From Edaphochlamys debaryana (taxonomy: Eukaryota > Chlorophyta > Chlorophyceae > Chlamydomonadales), in the NCBI GenBank assembly GCA_016858145.1, contig JAEHOE010000092.1, positions 124,001 to 188,000 on the forward strand: a stretch of 64,000 nt of DNA, written 5' to 3'. The notes under the pieces are model-generated. The model saw only the letters and a program-made list of their open reading frames with translations. It was not told the DNA's origin and made no database searches. The position numbers and the translations under genes are program-made. Numbering within the stretch: position 1 is the first letter of the stretch; each line of letters begins with the position of its first letter. Positions 1 to 16,240 of the stretch are shown here, in pieces.

Positions 1-73
1 AATTTGCCAAAGCGGCAGTAGCGGCAGGCAGATTGATTGTATCTGAACTGACAGGTCTGAACTCGTCAAGGGA

Positions 74-78
74 TTACA
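74..78 (-). promoter_or_regulatory. TGTAA poly(A) signal of the lectin/PAN gene
   Basis: The minus strand reads TGTAA about 125 nt past the TAG stop at 203. TGTAA is the usual volvocine polyadenylation signal. Confidence 0.55.
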
Positions 79-202
79 TACCGGCTGGCGGCAGAGCTAT
101 GGCATGCCCCTCTCTTGTCTAGAAGAGAACTAGCTAGTCAGTCATTGGCGTAGCCTGCAGCAGCTTCTGCTTTGTAAGTCACTCCGTCTTCGTTCAGTAG
201 CT

Positions 203-3200
203 CTAGGCAGGCGCCACCCTCGCACCCCCGGCCGCACGCCGCCGTCTCCGCATCACGACTGCCGCTGCAATGACGAAGGCCAGGCAAGCCGCCGCAGCCA
301 CACACCCGCCAACAATTGCTGCGACGCTGTGTCCACCACGCCCGTCCCCCGGGGAATCGCCGCCCGCTGCCAGCTCTGCTGGCGCTGTCAAGCCAGAGTC
401 CTCTGCTGTGCCAGGCCCAGAGGCAACGACAGGCGGTGACGACGCAGCGCTCTTCGCAGCGTCCTGGAGGCTTTCAGCAGGTGACGAAGCCCGTCTCAGC
501 TCAGCACCAGCCGAGCTCTCCTCCTTGGCGGCTGCACAGGATGGGGCGCGGCAAGGAATGCCGGAAACGCCATGTCAGACGGTGAGGAGTCCAGGAGGCA
601 TTACAGGCCACGGCGAGTAGTGGCAGGGCTGCGTGCCCCATGCTCGAGAGGACAGGGCTAGCCGTGCCTCACCTGAAGAGGAGAATGACTCCCAGGCCAA
701 TTCGCCTAGCCGGTTCCTCAGCTGCAGCCGTCCGTTGTCTTGCACAGCCAGAGTGTAAGGTGCGTTGGCTGTGCCCTACAGAGAGATATGGAATGGGAGA
801 CCGCGCGAGGAGGTAAGGGGGACAAGGCACCACTCGAGGAGACTCTGCAGTCGGACTGACTCGAGAATCGTTAGTTTGTCGTGAACTACCTCCGCCGCTC
901 AAACCACCATCCACCCACCCACCTGCTTTGCCGCGTAGTTCACTCCCGCCGACGCCGAGGTCCACCTGCTCAGCAGCACAAGGGGGGATGGAGTTCATTC
1001 GATGGAGGGGAACGCCTCTCACCATGTATGCCTTTGAGTGAGAGGGTAGAGAGGGAGGTGCCTGCTCGCTCTTCAGTCCTTTCTAAAGCGCTCTCACCTG
1101 ACTCCATAGAACACCAGGAACCCAGCCCCCATCAGGTTGACGACTCCAGTGGGCTCCAGGACGAGCCTCACTTTGGAGGGGAACGCGAGCGCTAGGCCGC
1201 CGGTCATCAGGACGGCCGAGTTGCTGCTGACCAGCACCACCTGCATCCGGCCGTCGGTCCTAACTACCAGCTTGGCCGTACGGCTGGGGGACCAGAGGTG
1301 GTTGCAGCCCTCATCGAGGTTATAGTCGTAGGTCCCGGGGTACAGACCACAGCGGGCTCCACACCCAGCCATAATGTCGGCGCTGCAGGTCTGTCCAGAC
1401 TGAATGGTCAGGGGTCCGGCTGCAAACGAGAGCGGCAGGTGAGGGCGGATCAAGGGGGATAAATCATCCGCCATCCTCCGCCATCCCGTCAAGCTCCCTT
1501 CACAGCCGCAATTCCCACTCACGGTTGTAGCCGGGCGCGCCCCAGGCCGCCCACACCATGACCTTGTAGGCGTTACGCATGATAATCATTCCCCCGTCGG
1601 TGACTTCCAGGGAGTAGGGGGCGTACGTGGCGTTAGAGTCACCGGTGGCCGCAAAATTGTCCCAGCGTCCAGCCACAAGTTCGTCTCCGGACCAGGAAGA
1701 CATCCAGGGCGTAACCGTGCCATACCCAGGGACCATCCCATAGACCCTGCACGCGACAAGGTTGAATTGGTACCGTTCATTCGCAACCAGATACTTGCGC
1801 TTACGAAGTGCTGGTTCGTGCACACCCGGCGCTCACATCCAACCGCCTTCCTTAAAAAGCCGCAAAGACACGCTGCTTCCTGAGGGGGTTCTAGGCCACA
1901 TGGCATAAACCAAGACAGGAGGCGTGGCCTGCTGGTAAAGAGCCACGGTGCCATTGGCGAGGAGGCGCATGAAGAAGGTTCCATTGGGGGACGACAGGCC
2001 TGTCGAGGAGGCAAGGGCCCGTGCATGGGTGGATGCGGGATCGATGGTGGCCGGCTGTCATACGGTTATTAATGGAATGCTGCTGCTTACCGCTACACGC
2101 ATCAAACGAGTCGTCGTCTGAGGCAAAGAGACCACAGCGAGCCGCGCAGGCCTCCGCCCTCACGCTGCTGCAGGTGGCGTTTGCTGCTATGACCAAGGGA
2201 GCGCCTGCGACAATGAAGGGGGCGGGGGAGGCGGGCAGGCGGGATAGGTGACGCCAAGGGGGGACCGGCATGCACGAGCCTAGGCGCATTTAGATGTATT
2301 CCTTTCCCCTTTCCTTACTTGAAAAGACAAAAGGCCCAGAGGAGGGCGGGGAAGGCGCTTGTGGGGGCCGCCGCGGCGGAGGCCGTGGAGCAAGCGGACA
2401 CGGGTTGATGCGGACATAGATTCCTTGGCAGGCCCCCGAGAAGAGACGCTCGGATTTAAGGAAGGCTTCTGATGTCTGGTTCTTAAGCCTGGCATACATC
2501 AAGAGAGAGACTGATGAGCTGAGCTGATGCAGGGGCAAGGTAGAGGATAGCTAAGGCCGCCTTGGCTATCGGTATCCTCTAGTGGCGGCCACTAGGTACG
2601 GACATGTTGTGCCCGGCACTACTCTTGCCTTTTTCAATTCGAAAGTGCGCTAGTCGGCTAGCCCGCGCGTCTTCGCTTACCCTTTATACATCATTCAGAG
2701 TGTCACAGAGATCCAGGGAAAACGGAGACATTGAGCGAGAGAGAATCAGGCAAGATATGTATGTAGGAAATACATGTCAGACCAGATTGGGAACGGACTA
2801 TCTGAGTATGCCCCTGCACCCTGCGGCTTACATCCATTGGTGTTGAACCCCTGGAGCACACCAAATTACCAGCAGCAGCATGCAATCAATGGAGAGCATG
2901 TGGGCTTCTCAATGTTTTGGGCGGCGGCAGGAAGTAACCGACTCCCTGCCTCTTGTTTCCAACAGTCAACCCACCATGCAGCTGCAGTTGGCCAAGCACG
3001 CCTGCGCAATAGCGCTGACACCTCCAGATGGGCTCATGGAGCCGATATCCATGTACGGCGCGTCCATGCCTTGCACAAAGGTAAACCCCGGAACCGACAC
3101 CGTACAGCCTGTTGGTCAAGGGAGTCGTTAAAAGCAATGCCATTGAAATACTAGCACTCCGTGTCACCATAGGTCACCACAGTGTTTTAAGAGGCTACGC

Positions 3201-6200
3201 ATGCATGCAGATGCCAATCTCAACATACATACCGGGCGTTGGAGGTGAAAGTAGTCGAGGCGGGGCAGGGGGTGCGGGGGGACTGGGAGAGCGCAGGCTG
3301 GGAGGGCGCGGGCGCGGGCTGGGTGGTTTGGGGCTAGGAGGGGTTGTAGCAGAGGGGCTTGGAGACACAATGAATGGGCTTGGCAGCCTAGGGGGCGTTG
3401 AAGGGGAGGGCTGGGTAAAGGGCTGTGGAGGAGACGGGCGCGGCGGCGGGCTCGAGGGGTGCGGGGGCGACGGCGCCGGAGAAGGGGGTGCAGGGCGCGC
3501 AGGGGGCGAGGGGGCTGGAGAGGGCGGTGCAGGGGGAGAGGGGGGCTTGGGCGGTGTCGGGCGTGGCGAGGGTGGCCGAGGAGAGGGCGGCGATGATCCA
3601 GCGCCGGGGGGAATGGGGGAGCGTGGGGCTGGAGAGGGCGGTGCAGGGGGAGAGGGGGGCTTGGGAGGTGTCGGGCGTGGCGAGAGTGGCCGAGGAGAGG
3701 GCGGCAATGAGTTTGGGCCGGGCGGAGCGGGGGAGCGTGGGGGTGAGGGGGGCTTGGGCGGTGTCGGGCGTGGCGAGGGTGGCCGCGGAGAGGGCGGCGA
3801 TGATCCAGCGCCGGGGGGAATGGGGGAGCGTGGGGCTGGAGAGGGCGGTGCAGGGGGAGAGGGGGGCTTGGGAGGTGTCGGGCGTGGCGAGGGTGGCCGA
3901 GGAGAGGGCGGCGATGATCCAGCGCCGGGGGGAATGGGGGAGCGTGGGGCTGGAGAGGGCGGTGCAGGGCGCGAGGGGGGCTTGGGCGGTGTCGGGCGTG
4001 GCGAGGGTGGCCGAGGAGAGGGCGGCGATGATCCAGCGCCGGGGGGAATGGGGGAGCGTGGGGGCGAGGGGGCTGGAGAGGGCGGTGCAGGGGGAGAGGG
4101 GGGCTTGGGAGGTGTCGGGCGTGGCGAGAGTGGCCGAGGAGAGGGCGGCAATGAGTTTGGGCCGGGCGGAGCGGGGGAGCGTGGGGGTGAGGGGGGCTTG
4201 GGCGGTGTCGGGCGTGGCGAGGGTGGCCGCGGAGAGGGCGGCGATGATCCAGCGCCGGGGGGAATGGGGGAGCGTGGGGCTGGAGAGGGCGGTGCAGGGG
4301 GAGAGGGGGGCTTGGGCGGTGTCGGGCGTGGCGAGGGTGGCCGAGGAGAGGGCGGCGATGATCCAGCGCCGGGGGGAATGGGGGAGCGTGGGGGCGAGGG
4401 GGCTGGAGAGGGCGGTGCAGGGGGAGAGGGGGGCTTGGGAGGTGTCGGGCGTGGCGAGAGTGGCCGAGGAGAGGGCGGCAATGAGTTTGGGCCGGGCGGA
4501 GCGGGGGAGCGTGGGGGTGAGGGGGGCTTGGGCGGTGTCGGGCGTGGCGAGGGTGGCCGCGGAGAGGGCGGCGATGATCCAGCGCCGGGGGGAATGGGGG
4601 AGCGTGGGGCTGGAGAGGGCGGTGCAGGGGGAGAGGGGGGCTTGGGCGGTGTCGGGCGTGGCGAGGGTGGCCGAGGAGAGGGCGGCGATGATCCAGCGCC
4701 GGGGGGAATGGGGGAGCGTGGGGCTGGAGAGGGCGGTGCAGGGGGTGAGGGGGGCTTGGGAGGTGTCGGGCGTGGCGAGGGTGGCCGAGGAGAGGGCGGC
4801 GATGATCCAGCGCCGGGGGGAATGGGGGAGCGTGGGGGCGAGGGGCTGGAGAGGGCGGTGCAGGGGGAGAGGGGGGCTTGGGAGGTGTCGGGCGTGGCGA
4901 GGGTGGCCGAGGAGAGGGCGGCGATGATCCAGCGCCGGGGGGAATGGGGGAGCGTGGGGGCGAGGGGGCTGGAGAGGGCGGGGCGGGGGGCCGAGGCGGC
5001 AACGGTGGCCGTGGGGATGGCGCGGGCCGCGGTGATGGTGGGTTGGGAGTGGGTGGTCTCGGTGAAGGGGGTTTAGGAGCCGGGGGCTTGGGCGAAGATG
5101 GGGTTGGGGGCACCGGAGGTCGGGGAGGAGGACGCGGGTTTGGCGAGGGGGAAGGAGGTTGTGGTGGTGGTGGTGGACCAGGCGAGGGCGGAAGGGGAGG
5201 CGTGTCGGGAGACGGAGGTATCGGCGACTGTGGGCTCGGTGGGCTTGGAGGCGAGGGCGGTGGGCGTGGAGGTGAGGGTGGAGGGCGAGGTGAAGGGGGC
5301 TGTGACACGGAGAAACCTGTACGTGGGTGAACACGTACATTGATCTGGTAAGCCGCAGTACGGGCTCACTGTCAAGCAGGCGTGCGCCGGAAATTGATGA
5401 AGCATCTCTTACCTTCCCACGCCACTGATCCATTGGCGCTGACCACTGCAAGAGTTCCCGCGTCACTCAGCACGAGCGAGAAGGGCCCAAGCGCTGGGAG
5501 CGCAAGTTGAGGAGACACTCGGCTGGACCCGATAGCCGGAACTACGGTCGTGCTGCTCACTACAGCGGCTGTCCACTTCAAAGTTGTGATGTTCAGCCCC
5601 ACTTGCACGGCCCAGATGATCCAGGTGCCGTCCGAGTTGACTAGCAATGCGTACGGCACTGAGCTGTTGCTCGGAGCCAGGCTGTCTGTGCTCCACACGG
5701 GTGGTAGTGTGAGGCTGCCGCCAGGGGAGATTGCGCGGTACACGGCGAGGCGGCCATCGGCTTCCAGCATGAGGGCGAAGAGCCGCTTGGGCGACCAGAG
5801 ACCTGAGGAACAGGCAGGACAGAGGCATGTGTGACCTCATCGGCAGCTGTTGGCATAGGAGGAGATAAAGGAGACTTCTACAGAGACAGGTTTCTGCACC
5901 CCACGCAACCTAGCAAGCCACCGGGCCTCAAGCGGCTTACTGTTGCAGTAGTCATCGCTGCCGTTTGCCGCCAGACTTGCGAAAAGAGCACAGCGCAATG
6001 TGCCAATCATGCAGCCCGTTGTACGGGACAGGGTGGGAGGCGCCCCTTCGCAGGTCGGGTTGGATGCCAGAGGCTTTGGAGCTGTGATGGTTCAGGCGTG
6101 TGCGGCGGGCGCCGGCGGGTCGTCAGACTACAACATCTACGGCAGCAGTTCCTAGCCCGTACAATGATACGCAACCATTACGAAACAGCGTTCACGCCTG

Positions 6201-9200
6201 CCTACTTGCGTGCAGACCAGCGGGTTGACGCATACACGAGCTCACCTCTAGCCTGAGTGGACCAGACCGGGATCTTGTCCGTGTTGTAGATTACAGCGTC
6301 GCCATCATCCCTGATGCTCTGTACTTGGGCCACGGCAAGCAACGACGGACAACAGGAGCAGGCCTCAGCACATGGGCGGGGTGCAAGCTGATGATAATAA
6401 TTAGGTACTAGGTACTGGACTACTCAAGACGCGCGGTCTCAGATCAACTCGCACCAGGGTGAAGGGCTTGAGTACGGTGTCCCCAGCCCGTCCATTGGAC
6501 GGATAAAATGAGGAACGCCAGGCACCCCTGTGGGTGGGCTTGGTGTCAGCTCATGCGGGATAAATGCGAGATATCTCTCTACCATGCCTTCTGAACTGAG
6601 CGACTCACCCATTTAATGCGGTTTTCCGGAGGGTTTGCACGGGGTTTTGTATGGTTCTTCCCCAAATCTCCCAACCGTGGTCACCGGTATTGTCCAAGAC
6701 AAAAGCAAACCTGCGGGAATGTCATGTGAAAACCGGACTTCGAATGCTGCTTTCACATGTGAGATTACTGCATGCATGCGTGTAGACTGTCCTACCCGGT
6801 GGCATTCGCAGCGCTTGTTCCAGACGCCCACAGCGTGGTCTTGTTACCACCAGTGATGTTGCTCAGCACGACGTTGCCGTCAGCTTGGAGCTTAAACACG
6901 TAGTTCCCGTTGGGCGAGTGATGAGCTGCGGATGCCATTAGACGCATGCAGTGTTACGTGAGCTGGACACATGTTGGCCTACAGCTGGTAGGTGGCATCC
7001 TACGTACTACATTGTGCTTATATATGTATGCTTGCGTAGTTGGTACACGCAGACTACTGTCCACAGTACTCACTGTTGCAACGCACGTCCTCGCTGGTGG
7101 GCACATTGTAGTTCTGATACAACCCACAGCGGCGCTGTACACACCAGTCTGAGAAGCCAAACATCCAGTCAGCACCATATCCGTATGTGGTCGGGCATGT
7201 CGTCTCCCGACCGTCAGCAAGGAGGAAGCTGGCCAAATCGTTTGCTGGAAGCACGCAAGAAGTGAAACATCAGTCATGGCTTTTTAGTACTACAACCAGC
7301 CCGGGGCCGGTCAGCAAGCCCCAAAGCAAATGTGAGGGTCTGAACCCCCCCAACGTACCCGGTTTCATTGTCCACGAATCTCTTGCGGCCGTGAAGCCCA
7401 CTGGCTCAATGGCCCAATTGACTATGTGCAGGTATCCGCTGGAATCAAGTTCCATGTAGTATGACGAGTATGGCCGCTCTGGCTTGTTGATGTTGCCCGT
7501 GAGAGTCCAGGTCAACCTGGGATTGAAAATGTGTAGATAGGCGGGTGGGGGGTACTGACTGATTGAGAGCTAAAACCCACCTGGCAGTCCGGCTAGTATC
7601 CTCTGAGAGATAGTATGACATAGTTGAGGAGGACATGAGCTGGGAGTGCTGAGCACCGCCAGCCAGGACGCCCCAGACGCTGCATGGGAGGGTTTATAGG
7701 AGCTCAAAGTTCTGGGGTTGCTCAGTTCTGTTGTGATGCCACTTCATCCGGCCAGGCAACCGGCTTGTTACGTACCTCCACGTGCCGTTGCCCATAACCA
7801 AGAAGGCGTCGCTCACGCTGCCCAACCCGTGGTCTGTAAACCACACCAGCGTCTTGTTGCGGCAGCTGTCCGCGCATCTGTACGCCTCCATGTTTCCATC
7901 TTGTTTCAAGACCATGTAGTACGTCATTGAGCTATCCCACAGCCAGTTGCAGTACTCGTTGCCATTACCTGGGGCAGATGTATGTATGCGGGATGAATGC
8001 AGGGTAGCTATTCGAAAATCAGCACTGCTATGTATACAGCTGCTGCCATCCCACCCAAACGACTGAGACAACAGCCCGTCATATGACATGCATGTCGTCT
8101 GAACCGTCGATGAGCCGCAACACCGCTCACCTCCTGTGCCTGCAGCCATGCCACAGCGGAGAAAGTCAGATGGCCTGCTGCGTGTGCCCTCGCAGACAGC
8201 GCCCCGGTCCAGTGGGCAACCCTCCAGCGGTCTGAACAGATACATGCCAAGATGGAGAAGAGGCATCAATGCGTAAACAGGGTGATGGTACATCGCTACC
8301 TACCTGTTGGCCTTCCTGGGCACAATGACTTTTATGTAGCGTTCCCGCCCGCTAGCAAACATGTAAGTCGGCTACTTTGTTCAAAAAATACCTGTTCCTT
8401 AGCCATCTGGGTATGTTGTATGTGGAGATAGGCCATGAATGCCGCAGCCATGTGACTGCCCCAAATGCATTTGTCACTTGCATGAAGCCGTTGTCGTAGA
8501 GCGCCTGGCGGTTGGTCGAGTATCGTAAGGAAGCGTGTGAGACAACGAATGTAATAAGCAGTACAAGAAAGGGGGCCCGTTCTTTGTCCCGGACATTTTT
8601 TTGTGTACGTTATATGCTAGGTCGCCAACAACCCTATGCCCAGATGCTGTTGTTAGTGCATTACCATGCCAGTCATCATCACAGGTGAACGCGCAGGAAA
8701 GGGGGCATCAGACACACAGGAGCAGCCAGCAGCAGCACCCTTGCTGAACTCGCCAGGCTGGTATGCTTATTGCTAAGCCAAATTGCTTGAGACCGCCATC
8801 AACGCTATCCACCCTGATGCTCACCAGAGTATACGGTGCATTGCCAGGCCCAGCCGCCGGGGTGCTGAACTCTGTTATACGGTTCGAGGATGATACGAAA
8901 GAGCCATTGCTCTGTACCCACACTGCCAGCGTCCCAGTGGATGTGAGGGTGAGCGCATAGGTGCTGTTGTCGTTGAGTGGAGTGGTCGTCATCCATGAGA
9001 TGTCCGTCGCTGCATTAGTCGAGAGGTTCGACCTCCATTCCGCCATAACGTGCTTGACTATGGCAGTGTCCTCCCGATGCCGGTAGAAGCCAGCGCGGAA
9101 GAGGCCGTTGCTGGAGACCAGGCCTGTTTATCATAAAGGGTACCTCATTGTTAGGGGACCTTTGACGATTCCCCAAGCTCCTCCCAAGCAAGCTAGACGT

Positions 9201-10458
9201 TTCCGTGGTGCAAACTCACTCGAGCAATTGTCCCATGGCAGGCTCGCGTTGTATAACGTGCCATAACCTTGCCAGGATGTCGGAACCGCCCACACACCAG
9301 CCGTTTCCACTATGCCGCAGCGTGGCAGCGTGGAGCAGTCAGCGTTGGCTCCAGGCGTGCAGGTCTGGTTGGGCTCCAGGCGCAGCAAGATGGCGCCTCC
9401 TTGAGGTGGGGGGCGGGGGGGGGGGGGGCGGGACACGAATGGGCAAAGCAAAAGGCGTCAGCACCGTTGCTATCTGGTTTTGGCGTAGTTGAGTTCTTTC
9501 TCCAGGGACAGCCGACGGCGCAATTAGTTGAGTGACAGCCCAATAAGCTGTTTGACGGACAGGTTGCGCCCTCATGCAACATGCTGAATGGGGCCCCTGC
9601 TTAACCCGCCGTCGCCCCGATCGAGTCCCGGGATCCCCGCCGTCCAGCCCAATAGCCCGCCGAATAACCAGTAAACTCCCATCGGAAGAAGAGTGGAGCA
9701 AGAGGCGTCAGCTAGCTACCTATAGGCGCGCTGCACACTGTTGTCAACAATGACAGCATGGTGTCTGATTTGAAGCTACTGACCAACTCTACTTGTGCGT
9801 ATGTGTCCCCCACTACCCCCACAGACAAAACTATGACTGTGTGGCAGGCACCCCACCCCGGCCCACACGCACCCCATGCATTACTACTGCCCGCTACAAG
9901 TTGAGACATGACACGCTCGTTCACGTAAGACTATAGCTCATGAGCTCATGAGAGCCATCCACATGTAGTTACAGGGCACACCAGAAACCCCGAAGGCTTG
10001 CGGGTACTGCCGCAGGCGGCCGTCTCGACTGTCGGCCTATGGCTGGTTTTGTCCTCGACTGATGCTCTATAAGCACCAACCGCCGCATGTTTGTGGCTTT
10101 GCTGGGTATGAGCAATGTAAACAACAGCTTCGTAGCACAGCCAGAGTTGCGGTGACAGCGAATGCTCGCCAATGGCCGGCAATGACGTGCTGGTTTTGTA
10201 CATAGAAGGGGCCATTCGCTTCTGCAATTCACAATAGCTTACAACAAGAAGCCACTATCACAAGACCGGTCGATGCTTTGGCTGCTAAGCTTCGAGGCCA
10301 GACTTGACGACATTGCGAGTTGTGAGTAACAGCAGATTTGCCAGCTTCATTCTGCAAACTCTCTCACCAAGGGCAGAACGAGCGCCAAGGACAAGGACTA
10401 GGACCGCCAGTCTGAAGAGCTGCGTGCCGGGAGTGGCGCATGTTCGCGTTGTTGTCAT
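203..10458 (-). CDS. Multi-module bulb-type-lectin/PAN membrane protein with Pro-rich spacer
   Basis: I place 26 exons at 10458-10368, 9893-9720, 9399-9220, 9123-8750, 8504-8392, 8231-8131, 7968-7776, 7679-7581, 7516-7359, 7244-7074, 6925-6796, 6710-6609, 6527-6455, 6318-6246, 5802-5413, 5316-3233, 3108-2975, 2850-2774, 2488-2319, 2204-2091, 1999-1837, 1746-1523, 1419-1098, 965-923, 775-673 and 531-203. All phases agree if one base is restored near 4844, giving about 2061 aa. Residues 1-30 form a signal peptide ([17 protein letters not shown]). Lectin-like modules (about 89-807 and 1630-1952) repeat a Cys-rich cap, then SPNGxY and LQADGNVVL / [15 protein letters not shown] strands typical of bulb-type mannose lectins. 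Residues 808-1502 are Pro/Ser-rich. Residues 1503-1600 look PAN/apple-like (ACLANCSCM, then IYVRI). A TM helix (about 2021-2046) is followed by RRRRR and a short tail. There is no kinase domain. I infer a surface carbohydrate-binding or wall-anchored receptor. The start could also be the in-frame ATG at 10467. Confidence 0.85.
3478..5000 (-). repeat. Pro-rich coding minisatellite (114/123/93-bp units)
   Basis: A block starting GATGATCCAGCGCC (plus strand) recurs at 3592, 3799, 3913, 4027, 4243, 4357, 4573, 4687, 4801 and 4923. The spacings are 114 bp (38 aa), 207 or 216 bp (a 93-bp variant follows a 114- or 123-bp unit) and, once, 122 bp. A 330-bp higher-order unit repeats from 4027 to 4357 to 4687. 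On the minus strand it encodes [24 protein letters not shown] repeats, as in hydroxyproline-rich volvocine wall proteins. Confidence 0.9.
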
Positions 10459-11843
10459 GTCGACCATTTGGCTTGTCGTTTGCCAGCTCGCAGTGGCAAG
10501 GAGACTACGCAAGTACACGCGCAATGGAGACTGTACAGAGGAGACTATGAGGTAGGAAAACGTTTCAGGCGCACATCGAGAAGAAGTCTTGTCGCGGAGG
10601 CCTAGGGAGATGTGGGAGTAAACAATCACATGTATGGGAGTTTAAAGAGGCCGCGGGATGTATGTCTTGCGCGCTGGGCGACTATGTCTCGATTGCAAAT
10701 TGACGCTCCGAGGTCGTACGCCCTTACCTAACAGCGTTTCAAGCGACTTCTGAGCAGCCACGGCCCGTGGAGCAGCAGGCACGGCCCGCGGAGCAGCAGG
10801 CACGGCCCGCGGAGCAGGTCGGGGGGCGGCCCCCGGATGAAGCTGGAGCCGCCCCAGGCGTTTATAACATCCCTCCCTCCCGCCGCTGCCCCCCTCGCTC
10901 CCCCCTTCTGCGCGCCCCACAGCGAGGGCCGCATGCCCTGTGCGCTGACCCTCACTGCATCTACCTGGGGATTGATGCAAGGTGGGGTCCGCGATGGGCA
11001 GGCGCAAGACCAGGGATGCGGAAGGGAGGGGACGGGAGGGTGTCGGCGAGGGGTGGGGCGACACCCGTGTGGGAGCAACATCCCAAGCGGCCCGCGCGCC
11101 CTTTAAGCACCAAAGTCCGGGTATCCTGAGTCCGCCTGAGTCGCTGAGTTCGGCCTGGAAGCATCCCCCGCCGCGTACTGCATGGGCCATGTCCTTTCGG
11201 CGCTGTCGTTCAGCCGTGCGCCAGGTAGCCCTTGCCTCGCCATGCATCTTCGCCAGACACCTTCCCGCGCTTTTGTCGTCCTGAGCTACACGGCAGGGAA
11301 CCCGGCGCGGCCTAAACCTTCGGCACATGGGCACGGCACATACATGGGGCTCTGCGGGACGGTACCTTCATAAAAGTCCCCAAACGCTTGCATGCCAAGC
11401 TTCTGAATCCAACAATACGTGCGCGAGAATAACATGAAGATCGATAGCAGCTCCGGTCTTACCGGTATGTATGCGGCCCGCCCTTGCTCCCTATCCCTGC
11501 TGCATCGAACTTGTCTGCCACATTACTGGCTGCCCGGCCCCTGCAGCCCGCCATCAGCGCCCTGCCCAGCACACAAGCACCCAGCTCTGCTAATGCACTT
11601 GCACCAAGAGAACTTGGGCGGGGCTCATCATTCCCCAGACTGCAGCACAGAGGCCGTGCCCACGCGCCAAGCACTGTCAAGACCACGTGTAGTGCCTTGC
11701 ATCAGTCTGGCGGCAGTGCTATCAACAGCCTCCCTCAAACCGGCACGCAACGGCCTCACACGCCCCTGCCAATCCTCCTTGCATGTCATCGTCGACCATG
11801 TCCCATCCTCCCAATCACCCGCAGCAGGCGGCCGCGTCCCACC
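10459..11843. other. Intergenic: lectin gene 5' flank and CFIm25 3' region
   Basis: I see no supported gene. The stretch must hold the promoter of the lectin/PAN gene (which starts at 10458) and the 3'UTR of CFIm25 (which ends at 11844). A 21-nt unit is present about three times in tandem at 10757-10816 (ACGGCCCGCGGAGCAGCAGG type). No clear TATA box was seen. Confidence 0.5.
10757..10816. repeat. Short tandem repeat, 21-nt unit x3
   Basis: Three nearly identical head-to-tail copies of a 21-nt GC-rich unit lie in the intergenic stretch downstream of CFIm25. Confidence 0.7.
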
Positions 11844-15494
<3,651 letters not shown>

Positions 15495-16062
15495 GTTTTG
15501 CTTATTAGGCGGAGCTCTATCACCGAGGATGCCGGTCGGCCATCCGGACCAAAGCGGTGCGACTCCTAGACCAGCGAGTAAGCTTGGTGTGTCAATTCAG
15601 TATGGGCAAGGAGGAGAGGTGGCGGAGGACTGCGGGTCGGTCGGGTTTGGCAGCCGGTTTGGGCGGGACGTGCCATGCCCCCCGCACAGCGCACGGAAGG
15701 CCGTACCAAGCAGCCTTTCCAGACCCTCGTCCAAACGTAACCAAGCTGGATACGCACTGAAATGAATGGCGTCAAACTGCCAGCGAGGGGCCATTTTACC
15801 GCCCCTTGAGCCTCGCGGCTTGCCTCCCCTCATCCCTTCCTTGCCCCTCCACTGGAGCTGGCAGCCTGCCTCAGGCAGGGAACCCAGCCTCCGGGCAATG
15901 GAGGGAGGCCGCGATGGTCCCTGCGGGTTCCTCGGACGGCCCCGCCTCTCGCGGCGGCCGAACGGCCGAGGCTGGAGCGGGTGGCGTCAGCCCGGCTGTG
16001 GCAGCGGGCGCGCGTGCCGTACTAGCCGTACAGCAGCGGTGCGTGGTCGCTCGGCGCCCCTC

Positions 16063-16240
16063 CAACCCGCTCGAAGCCCCGGGCCTCCGTGCACACAGGC
16101 CCCTCGGCAACGGTCACAAGGCCCTGACCACGGGGCGCCGCACACTCGGAGCCCTATGCCCACCCGCTCGAACCCCCGGGCCCCCGCACCCAGGCCCCTC
16201 GGGCCCGACGGCAACGGACACACGGCTCTGACCACGGCCC
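16063..16240. repeat. Tandem duplication of about 94 bp
   Basis: The segment around 16069-16140 (CGCTCGAAGCCCCGGGCC, then CAGGCCCCTCGG and a CTGACCACGG motif) recurs with small changes at 16163-16240. Confidence 0.55.

Noticed and set aside
1500..3108. Receptor kinase function for the lectin/PAN gene
   Set aside because: No kinase motif is present; the protein ends with a TM helix and a short basic tail.
3112..5076. 654-aa Gly-rich plus-strand reading frame
   Set aside because: It is the antisense shadow of the Pro-rich exon of the lectin gene. The minus strand joins both neighbours in phase; the plus frame has no such support.
203..5802. Splitting the lectin/PAN locus into two genes
   Set aside because: The exon ending at 5413 (codon split g/gt) joins the Pro-rich exon at 5316 in phase, and no new signal peptide or start is seen there.
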